This document shows, one piece after another, positions 1-11,700 of a stretch of 64,000 nt of DNA (the first letter of the stretch is position 1; each line of letters opens with the position of its first letter). Source of the DNA: Adiantum capillus-veneris (taxonomy: Eukaryota > Streptophyta > Polypodiopsida > Polypodiales > Pteridaceae); NCBI GenBank assembly GCA_014529385.2, contig CM043947.1, positions 97,002,036 through 97,066,035 of the forward strand. Direction: 5' to 3'. The notes below the pieces were generated by a model. It did not search any database. It was not told where the DNA came from and worked only from the letters and a program-made list of their open reading frames with translations. The translations under genes and the position numbers were made by a program.

Positions 1-23
1 AGAGACAGAACAAGGGGATCAAC

Positions 24-437
24 ATGCCTTTAATGGGTCTCATGAGATTCGTGCATACAGGGAAGGCTAAACAACCAATCTTATCACAAATGGAGACTCT
101 GTCAATAAGTTCGATGGATCCTCCATATGTTGTTTTGCCAGGAGTCTCAGTGCAATCTGAGCCCACAAGTGATAGCTTTACTTTTCCAAGTCTAGCTCAT
201 ATTTCCCTTGATGACACCACGGCTACCATGCTTACCCCAATGATGGGCATGCCAAGAAACATGCCCTGGACCTCATTTGTTAGTAAAGCACCACTACATT
301 GTATCTCAATGCCTGCAACAGTACCTACAAGTGTATACCAATTGTATACACCTATGGGTCCTTGTACTCATGTAGTCTCTACCCCTCCCATTGTTTCAAC
401 AAGTAGTGCTCCACAACCACAACACCCATGTTCTTAA
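24..437 (+). pseudogene. Pro/Met/Thr-rich segment upstream of gag, possible Gag N-terminus
   Basis: An open frame of 137 codons starting at an ATG, rich in Met, Pro, Ser and Thr, with no recognisable domain. It ends 70 bases before the capsid-like frame at 511 and is in a different phase, so a frameshift would be needed to join them. Low-complexity Pro/Met-rich leaders are common at the N-terminus of plant Gag proteins. The link is positional only, and it could equally be chance open frame. Confidence 0.25.
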
Positions 438-510
438 TTCCATGGGACCATACCAACTAGCATTAGCATGTCACATCCAATGTCTTCTATGACTAGGGCC
501 ACCCACACAT

Positions 511-1230
511 ATGAACTTTGGGCCGCCACATGGCACAACACCGTACCAAATGTGGAACCCAAGGGCTTCCTACGCGCAAAGCCCAATGCCAATACCTACT
601 CCACATGTAGTCTCTAGAGCGCTTTCACCCACGGTGGCTGCTCACTTAGATGACCTAGCAACATTTTCTCAAGCTATCGGTCGTTCTATTGCTAAGAATA
701 TGTGTAACATGCGTGATAGAGAATGTAGAAGCAAGGCAGTACAAATAGTCAATCTCCCACAAAAATTTAGTGGAGACGGAGATGTGAGAAAACATATCGA
801 AGTGTTTGAACAGACATGCGATTCTCTAGGAGAACATAATGACCTGCATAAGAGTAATTCTTTAAGCCTAACCTTAAGTGGGAAGGCAGGGGATTGTTAT
901 AGAACCCTAAGGGTGGAAGAAAAAATGATTTACCCTACTCTTAGGAGATTTTTCTTGAAAGAATACATACTAGAGGGAGTGCTTTGGGGTGTAGCCTCTC
1001 AACTCCAGAAAGCCCAATGAGAGGAAGGAGAGTTGGTGATAGACTTTATTAATTGCTTGAAGCATTTGAATTCTCGTTGTAATCCGAATGAGCACTTCAA
1101 TAATAATCAATTGCTTGATAGATTCATTAGGGGATTAAAAAATGAGGATATCTACAATGGCCTAGTCATTAGAGATATCACCACTTGGGAAGCAGTCATC
1201 ACCAAAGCAATCCAATTGGAGGATAATTAA
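511..1230 (+). pseudogene. Gag capsid region (retrotransposon Gag family), stop-interrupted
   Basis: The translated frame contains the retrotransposon Gag pattern: a segment on cell-fold preparation (VNLPQKFSGDGDVRKHIEVF), a helical region ending KAGDCYRTL, a long-helix linker, and a second half (VIDFINCLKHLNSRCNPNEH) typical of the Gag C-terminal half. The two open stretches are in the same phase and are separated by a TGA at 1018-1020, most simply a CGA-to-TGA change. The product would form the virus-like particle capsid. The frame closes at 1228-1230 and the zinc-knuckle part continues in another phase, so at least one frameshift has occurred. Confidence 0.7.
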
Positions 1231-1300
1231 ATGATTCAGGGAGAAAGAGTGTCTGTTGAGCCTAAATCTATAAGGTTGGCAAGCATCGAAGCATCAACCA

Positions 1301-2219
1301 ATGACCCTAAAGCCTATTGCTAATGAGCCAAAGATATATGAGATGACTTTAGCAGATCTCACCAAGGCCATTCAAGAGAGTCTTAGAGACAATCATGCTC
1401 CACAAAACAATCATATGTATCCAAGAAGGGAGCAACAACGGTGCTCAGTATGCTATGGACCACATAGTACTAGTGAATGTCCTACATTTAGAGTAAAATT
1501 CAATGGGAATTGAAATGCTTGTGGGAGGTATGGTCATCAAGCTAATGATTTCATAATATTTAAGCGTGCGATGGCCAATAGACCAACCATGAACAGACAC
1601 ACCTCAAGTGCCTACATTGATGCTGGCCCCACCTCTTGAACAAAATTAACAACACATGGTCCCTAGGTCCCAAATTTTTTTTCAAACAACACCCTTACCA
1701 CCTCTAGTGCTAGGACTGCAACCACTATATCCGAGAATCACTTCTGCAGATCAAGTGGGTTGTGAGTCACCTATTGCTTGTTTGGAAGGCTGTGAGGAAG
1801 ATATAGACCCTAATATTGCCTATGGAATTGATGCACTTGAAGAAATTCCACAATACTACATGGAGGACTATTGGGGACAAGTCAAACTTATCTATCAAGT
1901 AGCTGTTGTTGCTGCAAGAGGCCAAAATATCAATTACACTGCTAAGAGGCCACCTCTTCAATGCTATGAGTGTGGAGGTCCACATTGTGTGGCCGAGTGT
2001 CCTATTAGGCTACAAAAGAACGCCACACTAATGCAAACCAATCAAGCAAGCACGTCTACAATGCCGATACTCATGTGCAATCAATGCGGAATAGATCATT
2101 TGATTGCCCAATGTCCAAATAATCCAAATGCACCGAAGATCACACCATTAAACTTGATTGAGGTTACTAAGGAGCCATCACAAAGTACACTTGTGGTACC
2201 AGTAAACGTACTCACATGA
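1301..2219 (+). pseudogene. Gag nucleocapsid region with several zinc knuckles
   Basis: Three knuckles have the short spacing C-x2-C-x3-H-x4-C: CSVCYGPHSTSEC near 1438-1478, CYECGGPHCVAEC near 1960-2000 and CNQCGIDHLIAQC near 2074-2112. A fourth, of classical C-x2-C-x4-H-x4-C spacing (NACGRYGHQANDF near 1513-1554), has lost its first Cys to a stop and its last to Phe. Such knuckles bind element RNA during packaging. A stop at 1512-1514 and a phase change before 1656 separate the two halves. Four knuckles of two spacings in one Gag is more than usual for plant elements, which carry one or two. Confidence 0.65.
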
Positions 2220-3288
2220 TCAATGCTCCAAAAACAAAATTATATTCTTGAGGAAAGAGGCATGGCATTAATTGCCGAATCTCAAAAAACAAGAAAACAT
2301 AAAGGAAGAGATCACAAAAAGCAGTGAAGTGAGACCCCAATTCAAAGACCAACATAGGGATTGGTGACAAGCCCGTATATATGAACTACACTAAAGAGGA
2401 TTCTAATTCAGGTGAAACATGGAGATCAAAATGACCACTGAGATAGAAACCAAAAAGGAAGATCTTCATGAGCCATAATGGCCAGGATCCAAGAAGAAGA
2501 TAGGAACTTATCCAAACCCTATAGAGGAGATCGAGCGAGTCAAACAATTAAGAATTTTGGTAGAAGATACCCAAAGGGACTTTGAACCAGCACCTAGGTA
2601 GATCCAGATTACAGACACAGTGTTCCCTACACAACAACAACCTCACCAAGTCCATAGAATCTTAGTCATACCTAGCGTCATCCAAGAAGAAATTGACTTA
2701 AAGTCATTGGAAAGTGGGTGTACTCACTTCTTGTTGGAAAGGGACTACCTAACCCTATCAAAGAAATGGAGATCCCATCTTCCCCATGTCAAGGGAGTAA
2801 AGCCCAAAAGGTGCCGTTAAACATTGCCAAATTGATAGATTTCATGTCTTCAGAAGTTAGAACCACCATCATGTCCAAACTATATAAAGACCTTGAGCTA
2901 GTCTCAGCTCTTCAAGCTTTCCTCAATGGATAAATGAAGTTTAGGCTACCACAATTTGCAGAGATGGATGGAGCTAGGGAGATGCCAATAGAGGAGGAAC
3001 ACTTAGATCCACAATTCACTCGGCCGCATGCAGTATTGTTACACATGTAAAGCGGACACTGATGTTGGAGAAGATTCTCCTTATATGGATGTACTACCTG
3101 GGATGACTATGTCACACAATGTGGATTGGGTCCACCTAGTGGAAACCATAAACACTTGGGGAAACAAGGGGATGACCTCGGTAACACCTGAGCGGGATGA
3201 AATGCCACCACTCATACCCTTAAATATGCTAGAAGCAATGCATATAGCTTTTGACAAGACTCATCCTCATATAACAAGGAAAACATAC
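2220..3288 (+). pseudogene. Decayed region after the zinc knuckles, possible protease or linker remnant
   Basis: Short open pieces in changing phases. One near 2800-2930 reads KVPLNIAKLIDFMSSEV and so on, which resembles in style the segment before the protease of gypsy elements. Another at 3028-3327 starts with a CYTC pair and has no family I recognise. Stops are frequent between pieces. No D-S/T-G protease triad is visible here, unlike elements beta and delta. Function cannot be assigned. Confidence 0.3.
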
Positions 3289-3742
3289 AAGTGGATCCCT
3301 AATTCTTCTTTAGCAACCATGGTTTGATGCTAAAAAATATAATCCTTGTAAGAAACATCCCACTCGCTCCAAGAATGTAAGGAAATGTGGTGTTGGATTC
3401 CTAAACGACTATTGGAAGCCCAAGGCAAATATCAAGGAAATGATCAAATATGGGTGCCAAAACATAGATTGTGTTCTTACCTGTCACCTGAGCCATGTGA
3501 GACAAACCCTCTAACGACAAAGCCGATGAAAGATCATGGGAAAGGAAAAATTCACAGAACACTATAGACCGGATCAGGAGATAGTATGGGTTCCCAAGCA
3601 AGAAAGGCTTGTTTTGTGCAACTCAACCATAGAAAAAACAAATAAATATTCTAGCTCCTCATGTAATGCATCCATAGAGGTAAAAGCTTCTACACAACCT
3701 CCACCTACCATAGGTAGCCTCCATGAAGTTAAAAAAGTTTGA
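3289..3742 (+). pseudogene. Segment with alternating WIPK and VWVPK motifs
   Basis: Four tryptophan motifs occur within 300 bases: KWIPN near 3290, CWIPKR near 3392, IWVPKHR near 3447 and VWVPKQER near 3585. The same alternation (KKWIPN, VWVPKR, KKWIPK) recurs at 17190-17309 in element beta, which ties the two elements to one family. Single WVPK motifs are known in linkers of plant retroelement polyproteins. The repeated form and its role are unknown to me. The frame is broken by stops and phase changes. Confidence 0.4.
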
Positions 3743-5186
3743 CACCTCCCATTGTTCAATTATTACCTGATGCACTACTTCAAGTTCTCGTTCATGGGAG
3801 AGTACCTTACCACCCTTGCAACTCGATGAGGCACCCAATGTAATAGAGAACTATTGGCTGGAATAACTCGTTCCAAAAGGTGATGACATCCTTTTAAAGT
3901 ATGATCTACCCAAGGAAGGGGGGAGTCTTCATTCACATCAACCTAATGATTTATTTCCCTCTTGCCCTTCTTTGCATGTCCCTTGAGCTTTTCAATCTTA
4001 GGGAATTTATATATAAAGCCTTATACTCACAAAAGACAAAAAATAGTAAAGAGCAAGAGCAATTAGCAAACGATTGTGCATAATAAAAGTCAAAACATTG
4101 AATGAGACCTACACATTCACATCCGGTACACTGAAACAGAAACCTATGTCATCAAACACCTTTGATCCTCATCACTTGAGTGATGGAGGGTAGGTGGGAT
4201 TAGTAAAATAGGAGTTTTTTTTGTTTTAGAGTTTAGTGATTACCGAAGTTCTTTTTTCCCACTGATGTGCCTCCTGGAGGTATTCTTTGTGTTTCCTAGT
4301 GTGTACAGGAATGTGTTGCTATTGTTAGGATTTGGCCCTTCATGGAATATTTCTCTCATTCACTCTTCAAATCAAGCGCGATATCAACACAAACAGGTGT
4401 TTCTTGTCCATTAACATGGCCCCTTATCTTTTTTGCATCCATGTTTGTCTGTTTTAATTGTAGTTGGTAGCAAATATTCAGCGCATTTTCTTAGTATCAA
4501 ACATTAAATTCAATGTAATTTTTTGTCATAATCACTTGTCTAGGTTTAAAAAAATAAGATGTCCTACTAAGCTAGTTTGACCAAGCTAGGCGTTAGGGAT
4601 CTTCTCTTAATACCATGGGGAATGCCTTCCTAATAATCACTGGTTACTTAGGCTCTTAATCCAATTTAGGCAGCATTGTGTGCAATGTACTAGGGATTTC
4701 TAGTGGGCTTAGTCCCTATTGACCACAAGGCCTTGTACAACTAGTTAAGACTACAAGGACTTCTAGGTATAGCCTCTAGTCAGCCCTTGGACATGAAATA
4801 CTTGGCTCTCGCGATTAAACAAGTTAATCAACCAAAGAAAATTGAGAAGCTTGCCCATGGTAGTAATAGTTGATCTCTAGTGCCTTTTGATCATTAAATT
4901 AGCGACACCATACTTGTTTAGTTTTTTACCTTCACAACTATTTATGAGTTTGACTATATTACAATTTAATATTTATTGCTGACAAATAGTTTAGAATTTT
5001 GTTACCAATCAATTTGTTTGACTACAACTGCATATGCTTTTTAATTGTATATGAGAATGCAGTTACTGTGCCAATGTTGTTTGATTTTGCAGTGACTGAA
5101 CAAGGCTAAGGACATTCATCTCAAATGCTCTTCCACCTCCACAAACGAGATTCAACTCAATAGCTTCCGAGGACGGAATCTACATC
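3743..5186 (+). other. Non-coding 3' internal region of element alpha
   Basis: About 1.4 kb between the last coding-like segment and the polypurine tract. It is AT-rich with many stops in all plus-strand frames, and I saw no reverse transcriptase, integrase, RNase H or host gene motif. A purine-rich stretch at 4020-4080 is not followed by an LTR start. It is probably the 3' untranslated part of the element. Confidence 0.4.
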
Positions 5187-5197
5187 AAGAAGGGGGG
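5187..5197 (+). promoter_or_regulatory. Polypurine tract of element alpha
   Basis: AAGAAGGGGGG followed by CA and then TGTTAACC, the usual arrangement in which plus-strand DNA synthesis is primed immediately before the 3' LTR. Only the 3' LTR side is in the window, so the pairing with a 5' LTR cannot be tested. Confidence 0.6.
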
Positions 5198-5199
5198 CA

Positions 5200-5835
5200 T
5201 GTTAACCCTCACAGCTCACGGACACCCTATCACCTACGAGACAGACGCCGTATTGTTTATTTGGTAGAGTCAGGTATTGGGCTTGTCGGTCCAATAGAAA
5301 AAGGGTAAGAGTGATCGTCGATGAGAGGCACACTCCAAGTGGAACATTCAAGGGTTAGTTGGCTAAGTGCCCAAGTGTGAATGGGCGAGCTCATATAAAA
5401 GTCAACTAAACCTAAAAATCATTTATTCTCTCATTTGTGCAATTGAAGAGTGCTCTTGCTCCACCTCCATCTTCTTCTTCATCTTCATCTCCTTATGTGT
5501 GTTTGTGTATTCACGTGTGCACGTGCGTCAAAGAGTGAGAGAGAGAGAGAGAGGGAGACAGACAGAGAGTGTGGATGTGATTGAGCATTGCAACAATGGC
5601 ATGGCGGTAGCGAAGCGGTTGAGCGTGGCACGACGGTAGCTCCTTCTTCTTTGCGGCGAGGAATCCTCCACGAAGGCTAGCGTAGGGAGGTGAGTGACAC
5701 ACCCTTGCTCTCTTCAGCTTGCTAGATTATTCTGATTGTGTGCTTGCAGCCATTTGTGGCTTGCACACAGTGTACAGCAAGTCCCTTGCATTGACACGTG
5801 CGAGAGACACGCACAAGTGTAGAGGCTCTAGAGGA
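5200..5835 (+). repeat. 3' LTR of element alpha (end approximate)
   Basis: Starts TGTTAACCC directly after the polypurine tract. It contains a TATA-like box at 5393-5400 and a GA microsatellite near 5535-5554. The 3' end is not defined by a CA terminus or duplication. I place it where the palindromic array begins (AGAATTTAGGCCATTC near 5838). No second LTR copy is in the window. Confidence 0.45.
5393..5400 (+). promoter_or_regulatory. TATA-like box in alpha LTR
   Basis: The sequence TCATATAAAAG lies about 190 bases into the LTR, a normal place for the U3 promoter of a plant LTR element. A pyrimidine-rich stretch follows at about 60 bases. It is a motif only, with no evidence of activity. Confidence 0.35.
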
Positions 5836-6050
5836 GAATTTAGGCCATTCAAGGGCTACTACTTTGGTACCCTATGTTCACAAGGTTCCTCTAATTTCAT
5901 AAGAGATCCTATGATCCTAGGGCCATAGGGTGGTCTGGATGTGATTGAAGAACAATTTTGTTGGCACCATTTGGACCTAGGTCCATAGGGTTTCTCAATA
6001 ACATACATGAGACTCTATGGACCTAGGTCCATATGGGTGTATTAATATCC
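5836..6050. repeat. Outlying block of the palindromic repeat family
   Basis: This block contains the repeat's TTTAGGCCATTCAAGGGC segment near 5842, a palindrome variant at 5908-5930 (CCTATGATCCTAGGGCC and on), another near 5967-5995 with GGACCTAGGTCC, and a third near 6013-6037. These match the consensus of the main array at 8740-12470. The block starts right at the alpha LTR edge, so alpha may have inserted into an originally longer array. Confidence 0.55.
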
Positions 6051-6085
6051 ATCTTGACAAAATATATGTGTTATTTTTACAAAAA

Positions 6086-6827
6086 ATGGCACCTAAGAGA
6101 ATGTCAAAGTCAATTGATGCATGCAAAAGGCTCAACACCAAGTTCTTGGTATCTAGATTTTCACTTACCAAATGGTGGAAGTGATGAGAGGGTCCATTTA
6201 TTCTTTCAAGATAAAGAGAAATCACCCTTCAAATACTATGGGGTTGTTAAGAAGCTAAAGAAAGATTGTTCATATCTTGATATGTCTCCATGTCTTGGAG
6301 TAAATCTACTGAATGGTGATTCCTACTTGTTGGAGCCTATGGCCTTTGCTAAAGTTTATAGGTGATAGACTGGCAGTGTCAAAAGCAAGGTGGGTAGATC
6401 TTACAGAGGAAACTCAAGTGAGAACGTCATAGACATATATATTGAGTACTATAAGAAATTCACTCAGTATTTGGGTAAATTGAGCAGCACAAAGAAGAAC
6501 AAAAAGCAAAAGAATGATGATATAGGTAAAGTAAGTCAATCTAAGATTCTCAAGGAGAGTGAGAATCCCTCACTTGGAGAAAATAGTACAGATGTGGCCC
6601 AAGAATATCTTTCAATTATACCCTTACAGACTCAACAAGCAATAAATGCAAGTGTACCTATAACCCCCACAATTGAAACCCCTTCTGTGGAAGTGGTCAT
6701 GGACTCAACCTCCTTAGCTGTGCTAAACTCTATTGTCCAACCAAAAGAAAAATATTTTGATAAAGAAGTTGCAAAAACTTCTAAGAATGGGTTAGATGGA
6801 TATGTTGTGGAATTGCACCCCATTTGA
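6086..6827 (+). pseudogene. Unrecognised coding-like sequence, frameshifted
   Basis: A frame begins with an ATG at 6086 (MAPKRMSKSIDACKR and on) and is closed by TGA after about 30 codons. An overlapping frame then gives a long open stretch to 6365 (SDERVHLFFQDKEKSPFKYY and on) and, after two stops, another to 6827 that is Lys/Ser/Thr-rich with a basic KKNKKQKND segment near 6500. Codon content is less random than in surrounding spacer. I recognise no domain. It may be a decayed host gene fragment or the gene of an unknown element. Confidence 0.25.
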
Positions 6828-7260
6828 CCAATGCAACCTTGCACCAGAAGCTTATAAACATAGACCCTTGTTAGATATGTATGTGAAATACCTTTTGAAG
6901 TAGTTTACAGGAGGGCACTCTAGACCAATCTCCACTCCAACAAACCTAATGCCGTATAAGCCAATGACAATAATACCTCTCCAAATAGATGAAGTGCATG
7001 GGGATAAGCTAGCTACATACCAATATTGGATTATCTCTGGTCAAAATTGCATCATAGCAGCTAGAGCTTTTTTCCACAACAAGAGCACTAAGTATGCTTC
7101 CAACAGAGTTCTACAAGTTTAGAACTGCCAGGATAGTGGTAGATGCTCCTAAAGAGGTTGTTTCTCAAATATCCAAAATGGAGAACATGTAGAGAATAAC
7201 AGCATTGAAGCACCATCCTAGTATGTGAAGGTTTAAAAGCATGGTCGTAGTTAGTGGATT

Positions 7261-8525
7261 GCCTACTCTAAACCAACAAAAGCCAAGGTAGGAGTTCCTG
7301 TCGATCATGTGATGCAAGAACCTTGGGATGTAAGTTTCACTTCCCTATGCTCATTTTCTTTACAGATACATTTTGAAATAAAGTTATTTTCTTTTTTATT
7401 TATTTTGAAGGCCTTTGTAGATGTGGCAAACATCATGCTCAACCATCAATCATTTGCCAATAGAGAAGGACACATAGTCATGTATGATGATGAAATCTAT
7501 GACCAATGGGTAAACATCTTGGAGAAGTATTAGGCATCAGCTGCTCATGGGAAGCAACTATGCATAACAATCTTCAGATGCCTACAAGGTATAGAAGATA
7601 ATTATGTTAAGTTACTAAAACAAGAACTGATAGAAGAGAAGATATGCTTATTGAGGAAACCGCATCAAGCAACATGCTTGACCTCTTTGCACGTGCAATG
7701 AACTTAAAGAAAACCAAGGATTTTGTGGCTCGAATGTTGATGGTGTTTAAAGAACTAGATCCATCAGAAGCAGTTACCTCATGGGAATAATCTAAGTCTC
7801 ATTATAACATTATAAATAAGATCTAAAAATCTCCCTTCACGTGTTGTACTCAATGGATTAATATTGAGCTACAAAAAGCAAAGGAGAAACAGGCACTTCC
7901 AAAAACCACCAAAGGATATGTGCAATGGATCATTGCATAAAAGAGTGGCACTTCTTATTTGTAGTTCACTTTACCATGGACAATCAAGTGCATTGAAAAG
8001 AATTTGGAAGTCATTGATTTTCTTCCGAGTGAGAATGAATCTACAATTTGTGTTGGTGTTTGTATTATAGATACAACAAACAGAAGTCTTATATCTTTAG
8101 CTATCCAATTTGGTAAAGTAACTGATGGAGTATGTGGTGTGGCACATCAACCATCCAAGTTTGTAATCGTTGGCTTAGTCAAGTATCAACATACTGCCTC
8201 CCTAGAGAAGGAAATCTTTTAAAAAGCTAGATGGTATGAATTCATGTTCTACCTTTGATCTCCTTAATAGCATCAAAGATCGTCCAAACATATGCTCTTT
8301 GTGAAACACTTTTTGGGGTTTGGGAATTCTTTAGTCAAGGAGAGAACTACACCAACTATTCCAATGTTAAAGATTCATTGTTGGAGCCAATGTATTCTCT
8401 ATGCATCAATGGCCACGACCAAAACCTTTTTTGTGCATCATGCTTTTGAGAATTCTATGAGACAACCAAATTTACATAAGTGGTTATTGAGAACATTGAG
8501 AAAAGATTTTTTTGGGATCACGTGA
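7261..8525 (+). pseudogene. Unrecognised coding-like pieces downstream of the 6.1-6.8 kb block
   Basis: Short plus-strand open pieces at 7309-7533 (with VDVANIMLNHQSFANREGHI), 8004-8222 and 8255-8525, in different phases. At 7329-7366 there is a plausible intron signature: GATGTAAGTTTC as donor and a pyrimidine tract ending TTTACAG as acceptor. No domain is recognised. The block lies between two parts of the palindromic array and reads in the same direction as the block at 12660-13680, so both could be parts of one decayed gene with the array in between. That is speculation. Confidence 0.2.
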
Positions 8526-8739
8526 CTTTAAATTTTTTTTTAAATTGAAATTGAAGACTTGTCAATCTATCTATTATTTAAAACGAGCACCTACAAAGCC
8601 ATTGTTGATTCTCTTTTCAATGCTCCCTTTTGAACTTTAAAAACTATTGTTAGCATTTTTTTGTACCCTTCCCTTTCCATAAGTACATAGGTTATTGTTC
8701 AATTTTAAATTCATGCTATACTATACACGTGCAAAGGAA

Positions 8740-11700
8740 CCTATGTTCTTGAGGCCATAAGGGTAGCAAAGATTAGCTTTTTATGTAGTCTTCAAGATGT
8801 GTATTAATATCATCACATTTTTAAAGCTTATTTAGGTGTCTTGTGTGATGGTCCAAGTGACACTTAAGAAGAAAAGAGAAATAGGATCTATGTAACACTA
8901 CGGACTATTATGTTCAAAGAATACCATGTTATGGTCATACAATCATACAATGGATACCCTATTGCCCTTGGCCATAGAGTCCTAACATAGATCGCCTACA
9001 ACTATAGTTTGTCTACCAATGGCCTTGGGGCCATTGAGTACTCTTTTCTTGTAGTACATTAGGATGTTAAAGGGCACCTTTGTCACCCTATGGCCATAAG
9101 CCCATAGGGTTGTCTAACTATTATCCATACTATTATGAACTCTTATGGATCTTGGTCCTTAGGGTTCCAATAAACCAATACATAAAAATAAGGCTACAAC
9201 ACCTTAGGCTCAAAACAAATCATGTTATGGTCCTAAAAATCATATAGAGGGTACCCTCTATGGTTCCACAACCAAAGGGTGTCAACATGGATGCTTTAGA
9301 AGGACACTTCATCCACCATTATCCTTGGGGACATTGGATACTTTTCATATGTATTATGTTATTCTCTTAATGGGCACCTTGGCCACCCTATGGTCTTAGG
9401 GCAAAAAAGCTCCAACAAACATAGAAGGCACCCTTTTTCCTTAAGATCTGCATAATGCTAAGTAAATAGGCAAAGGAATGGTTTCACTAAATTATGATCC
9501 AAAGGCTATAGATTAGTTCTTTTTATGTATAAAGTACTCCATAAATGCTATCTGGCCTTAGTGCCATATAGTGGTACATACAAAAGCCACCCTATGTCCC
9601 TAAGGCCATAGGGTGCTATATGTAGAAAGTACCCTAAAATGTTGAGGTGTAGAGTTCTCCCTTTTTTATACCTTCAAAAGTTACCCTACAATCTTAAGGG
9701 TTTACAATACTCCATATATGTCCTATGGCCCTAGGACCATAGGGTGACACATTCAAAAAGTACCCTATTACAATCCCAAGGTTATAGAGTTCTCTCTATA
9801 TTATATATACAAAAGAACCTCTCCCTATGGCCCTAAAGATAAAGATATACATATTTTAGGCTCTTATAGATTCTTAAAGATACTAACACAGAACCATAGG
9901 ATGAAATATGGTTTTCTTAAGGAAACTTATTATCAACACTCTTTGCTCTAGGAAATCCTATGGCCCTTGGGCCACCTGGTGCAAATATAGAGGTGCATCA
10001 TAAAGGCCTACGACTATAAAGTTTTATCCATTTTATACCTATCAAAAATCTTATCCATATAGTCCTAAGACCATGAAAAGATGTATTCCAATCCCTTACA
10101 AAGTCTTCAAGGCACATACAGAGAGTACCTATATACTTTTATTTGAGAAACCTATGATCAATGTCATGTGTCCCAAAAAACATAGGGTGTCAATGCAAAA
10201 TCTCTCCGAGAGAATCTAGGCCATTCAAGGGCACCTGTATGGGCACCATGGAAGCCCTATGGCCTAGGGCCATAAGATCTCTCAACCTATGGTTCTTGAG
10301 CTTATACATTGTCACCCTTTGTCCCTAGGACCATATTTAGATCGCTCTCTTTTGATCAGAATGAAACCTATGTCTCTTAAGTCCTATGGCTCTTGGTCCA
10401 TAGGATCTCTCACCACTACACTGGATTGCAATATATGGTCCTTGAGCTTATGCATTAAGACCCTATGTCCCTAGGTCCATATGATGTCTCATTAGAATAG
10501 AGGAAAACATACTGCCCTAGGACCAGAGAGAGGCCTAAGTGTCAATGTAGAATCTCTCAAAAAGCATTTAGGTCATTCTAGGGAACCTACATGGTCAACA
10601 AGCCATCCCTTATGGGCCTGGGACCACATTAGATTAGACTGTAACTTATGGCCCTTGAGCTTGTACATTGGCATCCTAAGACCGTAGCGTCATTTGACCT
10701 CTCATTAGAATTGAGGACAACCTACGGCCCTAGGTCCATAGAATCTCTCATTAAAATAGAGGGTAATCTATGGCCCTTGACCGTATACATTGGAATCCTA
10801 TGGCCCCCGGGGCATATGATCTCTCATTATAATAGAGGTCAGCCTATGGCTATAGGGCTAGAGGGTGACCTAGGTGAGAACGTAAAAGGTATAAAAGAGC
10901 ATCTAGGTCATTCAAGGGTACCTACATGGTCATCATGGCATCCCTATGGCCCTAGGGCTGTAGGATCTCTCATTATAATAAAGATAACCCAATGGCCCCT
11001 GAGAATATACATTCACACTCTATGGCCCTAGGGGTAGAGGGTGGCCTTAGTGTGAATATAAAATCTCTCAAATACCATTTAGGCCATTTAAGGGAGCCAT
11101 GGTAGACCTATGGCCCTAGGGCCATAAGATCTCTCATTGGAAGAGAGGGCACCCTTTGGCCCTTAAAGTTACACATTCACAGCTTATGGCTGTAAGTCCA
11201 TAGTATCTCTCATTAGAATAGAGAGAAACATATGTCTCCAGGGACATAGGGCAGCCTAGGTGTCAATGTAAAATCTCTCAAAGATCATTTAGGCCATTCA
11301 AGAGCACCTACATGGGTAGCATGGTAGACCTATGGCCCTAGTACTATAGGATTCTTCATTAAAATAGAGCGCACCTATGGCCTTGAATTCCTACATTGGC
11401 CCCCTATGGCCCTAGGGCCATTGAATCTTTCATACGAATAGAGGGAAACCTAAGTCCCTAGGGCCAGATGGTGGCCTAGGTGTCAATATATGATCTCAAA
11501 AAGCATTTACACCATTCAAGGGCACATATATATGCACCATTGTAGTCCTATGGCCATAGGGCCATAAGATCTTATGCATTGTCACCCTATGGCCCTAGGG
11601 CCATAAGACCTCTCATAAGCATAGAGGACAACCTATGGTCCTATGATAGAGTTGCCTATGTGTCAATGTAAAATATCTCAAGGAGCATTTAGATCATTCA

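Larger units (their letters stand above)
1..5835 (+). mobile_element. Ty3/gypsy-type gag-bearing LTR element remnant (alpha), 3' portion with 3' LTR
   Basis: The block reads in order, on the plus strand: a Pro/Met-rich segment, a retrotransposon Gag-like capsid region, several CCHC zinc knuckles, a stretch with repeated WIPK/VWVPK motifs, about 1.4 kb of non-coding DNA, a polypurine tract and an LTR start. The 5' end lies outside the window. I saw no reverse transcriptase, RNase H or integrase between the Gag part and the polypurine tract, so this is either a non-autonomous gag-only element or an internally deleted one. Assignment to Ty3/gypsy rests on similarity in style to elements beta (16554 onward) and delta (55700-60840), where a gypsy-like protease is visible, and is an inference. 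All parts carry stops and frameshifts. Confidence 0.55.

Noticed and set aside
10289-11031. Plus-strand open frames of 61 and 127 codons in the palindromic array
   Set aside because: They follow the repeat period, encode repeated WP and GPRSIES phrases on both strands because the DNA is palindromic, and have no independent coding signal.
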